Shown here piece by piece: positions 6,376-14,612 of a stretch of 23,290 nt of DNA (its first letter is position 1; each line of letters opens with the position of its first letter). A program made the translations under genes and the position numbers. The stretch covers positions 1 through 23,290 of the forward strand of contig DFIE01000059.1 of assembly GCA_002372735.1 (NCBI GenBank). The letters are read 5' to 3'. Below the pieces are notes generated by a model. It ran no database searches. It had not been told where the DNA came from and saw only the letters and a program-made list of their open reading frames with translations. The stretch comes from Clostridiales bacterium UBA3705. Its GTDB lineage: Bacteria; Bacillota_A; Clostridia; Oscillospirales; Oscillospiraceae.

Positions 6376-7451
6376 AGCGCATCCTCCTCTCTGCACAGCA
6401 CGCCGCCGCCCAGCACCTCGTCGCCCTGATAGACCACCGCCGCCTGGCCGGGAGTGATGGCCCGCTGGGGCTGGTCAAACTCCAGACGCACCAGATCCTG
6501 TCCCAGGGGGATCAGGGTGGCAGGCTGCTCCGGGTGGCGGTAGCGGATCTTGACGGCGCAGCGGATAGGCGTCTGCGGGCAGCAGCCGGAAATCCAATGG
6601 AAGTCCCCCGCCCGGGCCACTGGGGAGAACAGCGCCTGCTTGGGCCCCAGGGTGACGGTGTTTGCCTTGGGGTCAATGGCAACCACATACCAGGGCTCGG
6701 AAAAGGACAGGCCCAGGCCCCGGCGCTGGCCCACAGTGTAATGAATGATACCCCGGTGACGGCCCAGCACCCGGCCCTGAAGATCCACAAAATCTCCTGC
6801 CGGGGCGGGGGCGCCGGTGAAGCGCTCAATCACCCGGGCATAGTCCCCGTCGGGGACAAAGCAAATATCCTGGCTGTCGGGCTTGTGGGCGTTGACAAAG
6901 CCCTGGGCCTCCGCAATGGCCCTGGCCCGGTCCTTGGTCAGCTCCCCCAGGGGGAAGCGGGTGTGGGCCAGCTGGTCCTGGGTGAGGGTGTAAAGCACAT
7001 AGCTCTGATCCTTGGAAGCATCCAACCCCTTGCGCAGATGGTACTGCCCGTCCTCACAGGTGATGCGGGCATAGTGGCCGGTGACCACGCAGTCACAGCC
7101 CAGCTCCCGGGCCCGGTGATACAGAGTCTCAAACTTGAGATAGCGGTTGCAGTCAATGCAGGGGTTGGGGGTCAGGCCGTGGAGATAGCTGTCCACAAAC
7201 TTGTCAATGACCCGCTCCCGGAACCGGTCGGAAAAATTGAACACATAGTGGCGCATCCCCAGCCGGTATGCCACCGCCCGAGCGTCCTCCACATCGTCTA
7301 AAGAGCAGCAGGTGTGCTCCCGGCTCAGGCCGGCGTCCTCGTTTTGGTACAGCTTCATGGTGCAGCCGGTGCAGTCCCAGCCCTGCTGCTGCATCAGCCA
7401 GGCCGCCACGGCAGAATCCACACCGCCGCTCATGGCAATCAGAGCCTTCAT
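6372..7451 (-). CDS. mnmA: tRNA-specific 2-thiouridylase MnmA
   Basis: A 359-residue enzyme that makes 2-thiouridine at U34 of tRNA-Lys, -Glu and -Gln in the cytoplasm, with sulfur from a cysteine desulfurase. The N-terminal PP-loop SGGVDS (residues 8-13) adenylates the uridine. The catalytic cysteines are C98 in NPCIDCN and C197 in DSQDICFV. VTGHYAR and KDQSYVLYTL are further family motifs, and a C-terminal beta-barrel follows (HYTVGQRRGLG). Length is normal. ATG at 7451 overlaps the stop of the upstream hydrolase by 4 bp, and the stop overlaps the GTG of the Rrf2 gene. It is often linked to Rrf2 and nifS in Firmicutes. Here it sits at the end of a cell-surface gene cluster instead. Confidence 0.96.
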   Translation of the reverse strand: MKALIAMSGGVDSAVAAWLMQQQGWDCTGCTMKLYQNEDAGLSREHTCCSLDDVEDARAVAYRLGMRHYVFNFSDRFRERVIDKFVDSYLHGLTPNPCIDCNRYLKFETLYHRARELGCDCVVTGHYARITCEDGQYHLRKGLDASKDQSYVLYTLTQDQLAHTRFPLGELTKDRARAIAEAQGFVNAHKPDSQDICFVPDGDYARVIERFTGAPAPAGDFVDLQGRVLGRHRGIIHYTVGQRRGLGLSFSEPWYVVAIDPKANTVTLGPKQALFSPVARAGDFHWISGCCPQTPIRCAVKIRYRHPEQPATLIPLGQDLVRLEFDQPQRAITPGQAAVVYQGDEVLGGGVLCREEDAL

Positions 7452-8410
7452 GGCCGCCTCTCCCCGTCCCAGCGGGCAAAGAAATCTGCTGCCCGGCGCT
7501 GGTAGCCCTCGGGGTCCACCACATAGCTCATGCCATGGCCCGCCCCGGGCACCAGGAAGATCTCCTTGGGGCCCGCCGCAGCCCGGAAGTTCTCCCAGGA
7601 CATATAGGTGGGCACAAAGCCGTCCTTCTCCCCGTGGATCAGCAGCAGGGGCAGCTTGGACTTGGCCAGCACCGCCGTGGTGGAGACCTCCTCCGGCTCC
7701 ATGCCGGTGATGCGGCGGAAGGCCTTGCGCTCCGCCGCCCCGGTGCCGTAGGGCAGGCCCGTGGCCCGGGTGAACACATGGGGCAGAATCTGCCCCGGGC
7801 CGGTAAAGCCGCAGTCCGCCAGGATGCCCTTGACCCTGGCGGGCAGATTCAGCCCGGCCGCCAGCATCACCGAGGACGCGCCCATGGAGATGCCGCACAG
7901 ATAGATGGGCAGCTCCCCGGGGCAGAGCTTTTGCACCCCGTGGACCCAGGCGAGTATATCATAGCGCTCCAGTGCGCCCATGCCGATCCAGTCGCCCTCG
8001 CTTTGGCCGTGGGCCCGCTGCTCCAGATAGAGCACGCTGCAGCCCTGCTCCCGCCAGAAGGGCCAGCTCAAAGAGAAGTCCCTGGTCCAGGATGCGCGCC
8101 AGCCGTGGGCGGCAATGAGAATCCGCTTTGGGTTGGGGCTGGGCAGCCAGTGGCCCACCAGACGGGTCCCGTCAAAGCTGCGGGTGGTTACGGTGCGGGT
8201 GCAGGCCTGCTCCAGGGCAAGGCCCATGGTGGCGCAGCGGCGGTCCAGCGCGGTCTGAGGGCGGCCCTGGCCGTACTTTTCAAACAGCAGCGGTTCGCGG
8301 CGGCGGAAGCATTCCGTCAGAAAGGTCTGGTGGATCCCCGCCCAGGCCGCGGCGCTCAGGCCGGCGCCCAGGCCCACCCCAAGGGTCAGTATTTGTGTCT
8401 TTCGGTTCAT
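7448..8410 (-). CDS. Membrane-anchored alpha/beta hydrolase
   Basis: A 320-residue protein with a hydrophobic N-terminus after MNRKTQ (about residues 8-25), read as a signal anchor. The body is an alpha/beta-hydrolase fold with oxyanion-side HGW at ~102 and nucleophile Ser175 in GISMGA. Asp263 lies in HGEKDGFVP and His292 in GAGHGM, so the full catalytic triad is present. Relatives are YqkD/BEM46-like serine hydrolases of unsettled substrate (esters, lipids or peptides). It overlaps the gene before it and mnmA after it by ATGA junctions. Its position behind a sugar/pyruvyl transferase suggests work on envelope material, but this is inference. Confidence 0.85.
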   Translation of the reverse strand: MNRKTQILTLGVGLGAGLSAAAWAGIHQTFLTECFRRREPLLFEKYGQGRPQTALDRRCATMGLALEQACTRTVTTRSFDGTRLVGHWLPSPNPKRILIAAHGWRASWTRDFSLSWPFWREQGCSVLYLEQRAHGQSEGDWIGMGALERYDILAWVHGVQKLCPGELPIYLCGISMGASSVMLAAGLNLPARVKGILADCGFTGPGQILPHVFTRATGLPYGTGAAERKAFRRITGMEPEEVSTTAVLAKSKLPLLLIHGEKDGFVPTYMSWENFRAAAGPKEIFLVPGAGHGMSYVVDPEGYQRRAADFFARWDGERRP

Positions 8411-10635
8411 TGGATGGCTCCTTTCTCATGCAGCTGCCAGGCCACCCGGCAGTTTTCCCGGGCCAGCTCCCGCAGGCGGAGGGCGGCAGTGCCAAACTCC
8501 CCCTGGGACAGGAGCATATGATCCAGCAGGTCCTTCAGCGTCTGCTCGTCCGCCTGGGAGAGCAGACAGTATTCGCCCTGGCCGATGTAGTCTAAGAATC
8601 CACTGACCTTCGGGTCATAAGCCACCCCGGCAAAGGGGGTGCCCTGGGAGGCCGCAAAGACCAGCGAGTGCAGCCGCATGCCGATGACCGCTTTGACCCG
8701 GCGCATCAGCCCCACCACCAGGCGGGCGTCCTCGGGGGCGTCTACGATCAGACAGTGCAGGCCCTCCAGCTTGTCGGCAATCTGGCGGCAGATGGCGTGG
8801 TCCCGTGTGGGCTCCATGGCCATCAGAATGGGCACCAGCCCATAGGCCCGGGCGCCGTATTGGGCGGCGGCGGCAAAGTCGTCAATATGGCGGCGGGCCT
8901 CCTGCCAGGGCCGGGGGGCCAGGAGCAGATAGTCCGTGCCGCTTTGCACCCCCACAGACTCCAGGAAGGTGGCCAGCTGCCCGGCCGGGGCCGGGTCTAC
9001 CAGGAAGGCCATGTCCGCGGTGACCTGGGTGGGGATTCCCAGGATGCCCAGACGGCGCAGCTCCTGGGCGCTGGTCTCATCCCGGAGGGTGATGGCGTCC
9101 ACATTCCGGCTGACCACCCGGCGGGCCAGGCGGCGGTTGAGCTTACGGCGCACCGGGCCGATGCCGCAGCTGAACATCATCACCTTGTTGCCCGTGCGCT
9201 TGGCGGTGCGGATGGAGTGGAGATAATACCACAGCGAGCGGCTGCTGGTGGAATCCTGAACCAGGCTGCCGCCGCCGGAGAGATAGAGCTCCGTTTTGCA
9301 CAGCCGCCGCCGGATGGCCAGGAAGCGGAAGGTGTGGATGGAGCCCACCCGCACGTCCCGGCTGGTCTGCCGGGGGGTCCGGGTGGTGACGTAGATCGGC
9401 ATATCCGGGTCGTCCGCCTTGAGCTGGGTCACCATGGCATTGAGAATGGCGTCGTCGCCGGAGTTGCCCTTGCCGTAAGCCCCGCAGATCAGAATGCCGT
9501 CACGGGGCTTGGCCTGGGCCCGCTGCCTGCGGCGGAGAATGGTGGCGTAGATCTCCTTCTGCCGGGCCACAGTGGCCTCGATGGAGAATTCCGACTTGGT
9601 TTTATCGTACAGCCTTTGCCCAAAGGTGCGGCGCAGCGCCGGATCCTTGGCCAGGCGGATCATATGCTTGGCCAGCTGCTCCACATCCCGGGCCCGGAAG
9701 AGCAGGCCGTTGATCTCGTGGTCAATGAGATACGGCACGCCGCCCACCCGGGAGGAGATGGTGGCGCAGCCCTGGCGGGCGCCCTCGGTGAGGGCGTAGG
9801 GGAAGGTCTCGGACAGAGAGGTCAGCACGTTGACGTCCAGGGCGTGGTAGAAGCTGTTGGTGTCCTCAATCCAGCCGGCAAAGGTCACCGTGCCCGCCGG
9901 GCAGAGCTCTGCGGCCAGGGCCTCCATCTGCTTGCGCTGCTCCCCGTCGCCGGCAATGACCAGGCGGCACTGGGGCTGGTCCCGCACCGCCAGGGCGAAG
10001 GCACGGATCAGGGTTTCCATGTCCTTGACCGGGTTAATACGGGCAGCAATGCCGAAAACCGGGGTGTCAGGGCCTGCGTCCACCCCCAGGCGGGACAGAT
10101 AGGTCTGCCGGTCCACAGAGGGCTCAATGCCCTGGAAGTTGACGCCGTTGTAAATGGCAAAGCAGCGCTGCACGTCAAAGCCCCGGCTGACCAGCATGTT
10201 CACCGTCATGTCAGACACGCCGATCCAGTTGTCCATACGGCGCAGCGCGATTTTGTTGATCAGCCCGTAGGTCATGGCGGCAAGGGGCCGGCCCATGTAG
10301 TCCAGCCGGTAGTCGCTGTGCACAGTGGTCACCGTGGGGATGCCCAGCTTTTGCTTCAGCAGGGCGCCCATCATATTGGCCTTGGCCCCGTGGCAGTGGA
10401 TCACCTCAAAGCCCTCGGTCCGGATGAGCTCCGTCAGGGTCCGGATGGCCCTGGGCAGGCCATTGCTGAGCACCCGGGTGGGAATGCCCAGCTCCTTGGC
10501 CTCCCGGGCAAAGGGGCCGTCGGTAAAGCAGATCAGCAGCACAGTCTCGGTCTGGTGCAGACCCTGCAGCAGCGTGTGCACATGGGTTTTGGCGCCGCCC
10601 ACGTCGCCGCCGGAGATCAGATGGATGATTTTCAT
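8407..10635 (-). CDS. csaB: Glycosyltransferase (GT4) fused to CsaB-type polysaccharide pyruvyl transferase
   Basis: A 742-residue, two-domain protein. Residues 1-~370 are a GT-B fold GT4 glycosyltransferase: HLISGGDVGGAKTHV at the N-terminus, GIAARINPVKDMETLI at the start of the second Rossmann fold, and the EX7E motif (E276, E284) in SETFPYALTEG. Residues ~378-735 are a CsaB/polysaccharide pyruvyl transferase domain: ILICGAYGKGNSGDDAILNA, then YLSGGGSLVQD, and MRLHSLVFAASQGTPFAGVA with the conserved His. CsaB puts ketal pyruvate on secondary cell-wall polymer, the ligand of SLH-domain proteins. The start at 10635 follows AAAGGAG. Longer in-frame starts would run through the divergent promoter. 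It overlaps the hydrolase gene by 4 bp. The fusion suggests glycosylation and pyruvylation of the same polymer. Confidence 0.88.
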   Translation of the reverse strand: MKIIHLISGGDVGGAKTHVHTLLQGLHQTETVLLICFTDGPFAREAKELGIPTRVLSNGLPRAIRTLTELIRTEGFEVIHCHGAKANMMGALLKQKLGIPTVTTVHSDYRLDYMGRPLAAMTYGLINKIALRRMDNWIGVSDMTVNMLVSRGFDVQRCFAIYNGVNFQGIEPSVDRQTYLSRLGVDAGPDTPVFGIAARINPVKDMETLIRAFALAVRDQPQCRLVIAGDGEQRKQMEALAAELCPAGTVTFAGWIEDTNSFYHALDVNVLTSLSETFPYALTEGARQGCATISSRVGGVPYLIDHEINGLLFRARDVEQLAKHMIRLAKDPALRRTFGQRLYDKTKSEFSIEATVARQKEIYATILRRRQRAQAKPRDGILICGAYGKGNSGDDAILNAMVTQLKADDPDMPIYVTTRTPRQTSRDVRVGSIHTFRFLAIRRRLCKTELYLSGGGSLVQDSTSSRSLWYYLHSIRTAKRTGNKVMMFSCGIGPVRRKLNRRLARRVVSRNVDAITLRDETSAQELRRLGILGIPTQVTADMAFLVDPAPAGQLATFLESVGVQSGTDYLLLAPRPWQEARRHIDDFAAAAQYGARAYGLVPILMAMEPTRDHAICRQIADKLEGLHCLIVDAPEDARLVVGLMRRVKAVIGMRLHSLVFAASQGTPFAGVAYDPKVSGFLDYIGQGEYCLLSQADEQTLKDLLDHMLLSQGEFGTAALRLRELARENCRVAWQLHEKGAIQ

Positions 10636-10654
10636 ATTTTTGCTCCTTTCCCCC

Positions 10655-10683
10655 TTGTGAAGAGAGAAAAAATCATGTATAAT
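10655..10683 (+). promoter_or_regulatory. Promoter of the DUF4330/O-ligase genes
   Basis: TTGTGA (10655-10660), 17 nt, TATAAT (10678-10683) on the plus strand. A second plus-strand TATAAT at 10732-10737 lacks a good -35. Transcription from the first would run through the opposing csaB promoter. Confidence 0.55.
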
Positions 10684-10708
10684 ACTGGAAGCTGTGACGC
10701 GTTCCGGC

Positions 10709-10756
10709 GATTCTCCGCCTGTTTTCTCTATTATAATACAGATTGGCCGGAGAATC
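10709..10756. promoter_or_regulatory. Inverted repeat flanking the divergent -10 region
   Basis: GATTCTCCG (10709-10717) and its exact reverse complement CGGAGAATC (10748-10756) are separated by 30 nt. The centre is exactly on the TATTATAATA palindrome, and the right arm overlaps the -35 of the csaB promoter. It may be an operator or a hairpin in the DUF4330 leader. Confidence 0.4.
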
Positions 10757-10758
10757 AA
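10730..10758 (-). promoter_or_regulatory. Promoter of the csaB-hydrolase-mnmA-rrf2 operon
   Basis: On the minus strand TTGATT (10758-10753), 17 nt, TATAAT (10735-10730). The -10 is part of a TATTATAATA palindrome. Confidence 0.8.
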
Positions 10759-10783
10759 ATAAATATTCTGTACAGGAGGCAAT

Positions 10784-11398
10784 ATGAAAGAAAAGAAAGA
10801 GGCCCAGGCCAAGGGCAAGGTGTTCGGCAAGCTGAACATCATCGATTTTTTCCTGATTCTGCTGCTGGTTGCGGTAGTTGTGGTTGTTGTGTTTAAGCTG
10901 GCAGGTCCTGCGCTGGCCAATCTGAACGGTGAGAATCCCGAAGAATCCACTGAGGAGACCAGTGCCCTGATCGGCGGCGCCCCGGCAGGCTTTCAGCCCA
11001 ACATCGTCTTTGAAACCGTCCGCTACGGGTACCCCAGACAGGCCGCTGAGGCAGTTGCCGCCACCACAGGGCTGCGGCTGTTTAACAGCAACCAGTATCT
11101 GGACGCCTACATCACCGACATTCAAATTGAGCCCTGCTACACCGTGGGGGTGGACGCAAACGGACATGCCGTCAATGTGGAGGACCCGACCCTGTGCAAC
11201 CTGCGGTTCTGCATCAGCGGTTACATCGACAAGGAGGTTCCCAACATCATGATCGGCGGCAATATGAACACCGTACTGGGCACCCAGGAGCTCCGCATTG
11301 GCAAGCCCTATATCGTAAAGACCTTTACCATCGAAGTGAGCGACACCATTGTGGACAAGCTGGAGACCTTCCCGGATGTGGAGGCAGGCAATGAATGA
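10784..11398 (+). CDS. DUF4330 family single-pass membrane protein
   Basis: A 204-residue protein. The start GKLNIIDFFLILLLVAVVVV gives one N-terminal membrane anchor (about residues 20-38) and the typical DUF4330 opening. The rest is a predicted extracytoplasmic beta-rich domain. It starts with ATG behind AGGAGG and overlaps the next gene by 8 bp (ATGAATGA). The function of DUF4330 is unknown. Its coupling to an O-antigen-ligase-like protein and divergence from a csaB-like gene suggest a role in making or exporting a surface polymer. Confidence 0.8.
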   Translation: MKEKKEAQAKGKVFGKLNIIDFFLILLLVAVVVVVVFKLAGPALANLNGENPEESTEETSALIGGAPAGFQPNIVFETVRYGYPRQAAEAVAATTGLRLFNSNQYLDAYITDIQIEPCYTVGVDANGHAVNVEDPTLCNLRFCISGYIDKEVPNIMIGGNMNTVLGTQELRIGKPYIVKTFTIEVSDTIVDKLETFPDVEAGNE

Positions 11399-12935
11399 GC
11401 TACTCCACAGCAGCCTGATCTGGCAGCTGTGGCAGGGCTTTGTAAGGCTGTGCCGGCAGAGCAACGCTGCCCGGCTGCTCCGAGCCCCCTTCTTTGTGTG
11501 GCTGTGGGGCTGCTTTACCCGGCCGGCCCGGGTGCTGGGCTCCGGGCTGCACCGGCGGCTTGAGCGGCTGAACCAGCGGCTGTGGCGGTTTGGGCAGCGC
11601 TGGGGTCAGGTGCTGGAGGAGAGCTTCCCCATGCGGGTCCACCGGGCCCTGTACCGGGCATTGGGCCGCAGCCGGGTGCTGGGCTGGATGTTCCGGGGCG
11701 GCACCACCGCGGTGCTGTGCTATGTGCTGGGCTCTTACGGCATCATTGACTACCTGCTGCGGGACGTGCTGTCTATCCCGGTGTTCAGCTCCCTGTGGGA
11801 CGAGCTGCTGCTGGTGCTGGCCATTGCCGTGGTGCTGAAGCAGCGCATCCACGCCCCCGCCCCCATGGCCCCCAGAACCAACGCCGTTGACGTGGGCATC
11901 CTGCAGTTTCTGATTGTGGGCGTGGGGCTGGCGATCATCCGCAACTACGCCGGGCTGTACTCCATTACCATTGACGGCTTCCGGGCCACTATGCAGGGCA
12001 TTCTGTGGTTCTACGTTGTGACCAGGCTCCTGCGCACAAATGAGGACCTGGACCGGCTGTACCGGACGCTGGTCTTTTGGGCCACGGTGATTGCCCTGCA
12101 CGGCATTGTGCAGTATATCCTGGCGGTACCCATCCCCTCCCATTGGGTGGATGCCGCGGAGCAGAGCGTCCGCACCCGGGTATTCTCCATCTTCGGCAGC
12201 CCCAACATCATGGGCGACTATATGCTGATGTTTGCCCCCATGGCACTGGCCATGGCCTATGTGACCCCGGATTGGCGCAAAAAGGTGCTGTATGTGGGCA
12301 TCACGGGCTGTATGTGCCTGTCCTGTCTGTTCACCATGTCCAGGGGCGCCTGGGTGGGTCTGTTTGCGGCGGCGGTGGTGTTCTGCCTGCTGGCGGACCT
12401 GCGGCTGCTGGTGCTGCTGATTGCCGGGGCCTTCGCCTCCCTGCTGCTGCCCTTTGTGTCCAGCCGGATCATGTACCTGTTTACCGGCGACTTTGCCGCC
12501 TCCAACGCCAGGGGCGGCCGGGCGATGCGCTGGCAAAAGGCCATGGGCTACCTGATGGCGGTGGACCCGGTGTTCGGCATCGGATTTGGCGGCTTCGGCG
12601 GCGCCATCGCCATGCAGAATAAGGTGCGCTACTGGTGGACCTACTTCTATGTGGACAACTACTACATGAAGATTCTGGCCGAAAACGGCTATGTGGGTCT
12701 GGTCAGCTACTGCCTGATGCTGGTAAGTATGCTCTTTGCGGGGCTGCGGTCCTGGGTGGCCACCCGCCACAGCAAGCGAAATCCTATGACTGCCGGCTTG
12801 CTGGCCGGCCTGGTGGGCGTGCTGGTACACTGCTACCTGGAAAACATTTTTGAAGAGCCCTATATGCTGGCCTACTTCTGGATTATGGCCGGAATGCTGG
12901 TGTGGATGGGACTGCAAAAGAAATCTGAACAATAA
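11391..12935 (+). CDS. O-antigen ligase/polymerase family membrane protein
   Basis: A 514-residue polytopic membrane protein. The N-terminal ~100 residues are arginine-rich and soluble or amphipathic (HRRLERLNQRLWRFGQRW). Then come about 10-11 hydrophobic helices and a Wzy_C/O-antigen-ligase-like core with FTMSRGAWVGLFAAAVVFCL and a large extracellular loop (GFGGFGGAIAMQNKVRYWWT). Family members polymerise or transfer undecaprenyl-linked glycans outside the membrane. In a Gram-positive host without O-antigen it would act on teichuronic, capsular or secondary wall polymer. ATG at 11391 lies within the end of the DUF4330 gene, preceded by GGAGGCAGGCA. The downstream terminator closes a two-gene operon. 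The N-terminal extension is longer than in most relatives. Confidence 0.82.
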   Translation: MNELLHSSLIWQLWQGFVRLCRQSNAARLLRAPFFVWLWGCFTRPARVLGSGLHRRLERLNQRLWRFGQRWGQVLEESFPMRVHRALYRALGRSRVLGWMFRGGTTAVLCYVLGSYGIIDYLLRDVLSIPVFSSLWDELLLVLAIAVVLKQRIHAPAPMAPRTNAVDVGILQFLIVGVGLAIIRNYAGLYSITIDGFRATMQGILWFYVVTRLLRTNEDLDRLYRTLVFWATVIALHGIVQYILAVPIPSHWVDAAEQSVRTRVFSIFGSPNIMGDYMLMFAPMALAMAYVTPDWRKKVLYVGITGCMCLSCLFTMSRGAWVGLFAAAVVFCLLADLRLLVLLIAGAFASLLLPFVSSRIMYLFTGDFAASNARGGRAMRWQKAMGYLMAVDPVFGIGFGGFGGAIAMQNKVRYWWTYFYVDNYYMKILAENGYVGLVSYCLMLVSMLFAGLRSWVATRHSKRNPMTAGLLAGLVGVLVHCYLENIFEEPYMLAYFWIMAGMLVWMGLQKKSEQ

Positions 12936-12940
12936 AACGC

Positions 12941-12975
12941 AAGGCTGTCCGGAACGGGCAGCCTTGTGATTTTTT
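12941..12975 (+). terminator. Intrinsic terminator of the O-ligase operon
   Basis: AAGGCTGTCC (12941-12950) pairs with GGGCAGCCTT (12956-12965) with one G-U pair. Six T follow at 12970-12975. Confidence 0.8.
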
Positions 12976-12978
12976 CGC

Positions 12979-13007
12979 TTGCAATTATATGCGTAATCGT
13001 GTATAAT
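12979..13007 (+). promoter_or_regulatory. Promoter of the permease gene
   Basis: TTGCAA (12979-12984), 17 nt, TATAAT (13002-13007). The leader is only about 30 nt, too short for a purine riboswitch. Confidence 0.8.
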
Positions 13008-13041
13008 TATGACGTATTTCAGTTGAAAGGAAGGGATACAC

Positions 13042-14550
13042 ATGAAAACGCCATCTTACACCTCGCCTTATGAGCTCAACGGCAGGCTTCCCCTGCGCAC
13101 CGCCATCCCCCTGGGCCTGCAGCATGTGCTGGCCATGTTTGTGGGCAACCTGACCCCGCTGATCATTATTATGGGCACCTGCAAAATTGCCACTGACGAC
13201 CCCCTGCGCGTGACCCTGCTGCAAAACGCCATGCTGATTGCAGGCCTGATCACCATTTTGCAGCTCTATCCCCTGGGTCCCATCGGCAGCCGCCTGCCCA
13301 TTGTAATGGGCACCTCCTCCGGCTTTATCGGCATTAACAACGGCATTGCCGCCAGCATGATGACTGTGGGCGCCACGGCGGTGGGCCTGGTGGCCGAGAG
13401 CGCCGAGGCGGGCATTTACGCCTACGGCTGCTTGATGGGCGCCTGTATTGTAGGCGGCCTGTTTGAGGCGGCCCTGGGCTTTGCCATCAAGCCCCTACGG
13501 AAGTTCTTCCCCCCGGTGGTCACCGGCACTGTGGTTACCGCCATCGGCCTGAGCCTGTTCGGCGTGGGCGTCGGCTTCTTCGGCGGCGGCACCTCCGCCC
13601 CGGACTACGGCTCTATGTGGAATCTCTTCCTGGGCCTGGTCACCCTGGGCGCCATTATCCTGTTCAAGCATGCGTTTAAGGGCTTCCCCTCCATTGCTGC
13701 CATCCTGCTGGGCATTGTGGTGGGCTATATTGTCTCGTTGATTATGGGCCTGGTGCTGCCCACGACCTTTACCTATACCGTCATGGAGGACGGCGCGGAG
13801 GTCACCAAGACCGCCATTCCCGCCTACGTCACCCAGTGGAGCAAGGTGGCCGATGCCAGCTGGTTTGCCATCCCAAAGATCCTGCCGGTGAAGCCCCAGT
13901 TCAATCTGCAGGCCATCATCCCCATGCTGATTATGTTTGTGGTCACCGCCGTGGAGACCGTGGGCGACACCGCCGGCGTCACCAAGGGCGGCCTGAACCG
14001 GGATCCCAGCGACAAGGAGCTCTCCGGCTCTGTGATCTGTGACGGCGTGGGCTCCTCCATTGCCGCCTGCTTCGGCGTGCTGCCCAACACCTCCTTCAGC
14101 CAGAACGTAGGCCTGGTGGGCATCACCAAGGTGGTCAACCGGTTTGCCATTCTGATGGGCGCAATCATCCTGGTGCTGGCGGGCCTGTTCCCCAAAATCG
14201 GCGCCATCATCAACATTATGCCCCAGCCCGTTCTGGGCGGCGCAGCGGTAATGATGTTTGCCTCCATCGTGGTCTCCGGCATCAACCTGCTCACCGAGGA
14301 GCCCCTGGACGGCCGCAACGCCACCATCGTGGCTGTGGCGCTGGGCCTGGGCTATGGTCTGGGCGCCACCGCGGCGGTGCAGGGCTTTATGCCCCAGTGG
14401 CTGAAGTACATCTTCGGCGGCTCCGGCATTGTGCCCGCTGCCCTGCTGGCCATTGTGCTGAACATCTGCCTGCCCAAGGACAAAAAAGAGCAGAAATCCA
14501 CCCGGGACAACACCTCCAAGAAAAAGCTGAAGCGCAGGGCCAAGGCATAA
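13042..14550 (+). CDS. NCS2 family nucleobase (xanthine/uracil-type) permease
   Basis: A 502-residue transporter with about 12-14 hydrophobic helices. PLGLQHVLAMFVGNLTPLII carries the QH motif of TM1. VGDTAGVTKGG and TSFSQNVGLVGITKVVNR are the NAT/NCS2 signatures (QNxGxxxxTK), lying in the substrate site. The family moves uracil, xanthine, urate or other purines by cation symport across the cytoplasmic membrane. The signature looks more like the xanthine/urate group than UraA, but the substrate cannot be fixed by eye. The C-terminus is a basic cytoplasmic tail (KDKKEQKSTRDNTSKKKLKR). The start is ATG at 13042 behind AAAGGAAGGGA. It is a monocistronic unit with its own promoter and terminator. 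Confidence 0.9.
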   Translation: MKTPSYTSPYELNGRLPLRTAIPLGLQHVLAMFVGNLTPLIIIMGTCKIATDDPLRVTLLQNAMLIAGLITILQLYPLGPIGSRLPIVMGTSSGFIGINNGIAASMMTVGATAVGLVAESAEAGIYAYGCLMGACIVGGLFEAALGFAIKPLRKFFPPVVTGTVVTAIGLSLFGVGVGFFGGGTSAPDYGSMWNLFLGLVTLGAIILFKHAFKGFPSIAAILLGIVVGYIVSLIMGLVLPTTFTYTVMEDGAEVTKTAIPAYVTQWSKVADASWFAIPKILPVKPQFNLQAIIPMLIMFVVTAVETVGDTAGVTKGGLNRDPSDKELSGSVICDGVGSSIAACFGVLPNTSFSQNVGLVGITKVVNRFAILMGAIILVLAGLFPKIGAIINIMPQPVLGGAAVMMFASIVVSGINLLTEEPLDGRNATIVAVALGLGYGLGATAAVQGFMPQWLKYIFGGSGIVPAALLAIVLNICLPKDKKEQKSTRDNTSKKKLKRRAKA

Positions 14551-14567
14551 CCTGCCCCCTGCCGCGA

Positions 14568-14611
14568 CAATACAAATCCCCCTCCGGCGTGCCGAAGGGG
14601 GATTTGTATTG
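14568..14611. terminator. Bidirectional terminator between permease and murC
   Basis: CAATACAAATCCCCC (14568-14582) pairs perfectly with GGGGGATTTGTATTG (14597-14611), with a further inner CGGC/GCCG. The A/T-rich base of the stem serves both convergent genes. Confidence 0.85.
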
Positions 14612-14612
14612 C

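Noticed and set aside
8668..10896. 742-codon plus-strand open frame opposite the GT4-CsaB gene
   Set aside because: The composition is typical antisense noise (His, Gly, Gln, Val), with no motifs. The opposite strand has an EX7E glycosyltransferase and CsaB motifs with a good start.
13008..13041. Purine or xanthine riboswitch before the NCS2 permease
   Set aside because: The leader is only about 30 nt and holds just the ribosome site.
11400..13043. 547-codon minus-strand frame opposite the O-ligase-like gene
   Set aside because: The His/Gln-rich translation has no domain, and the plus strand shows membrane helices and a family motif.
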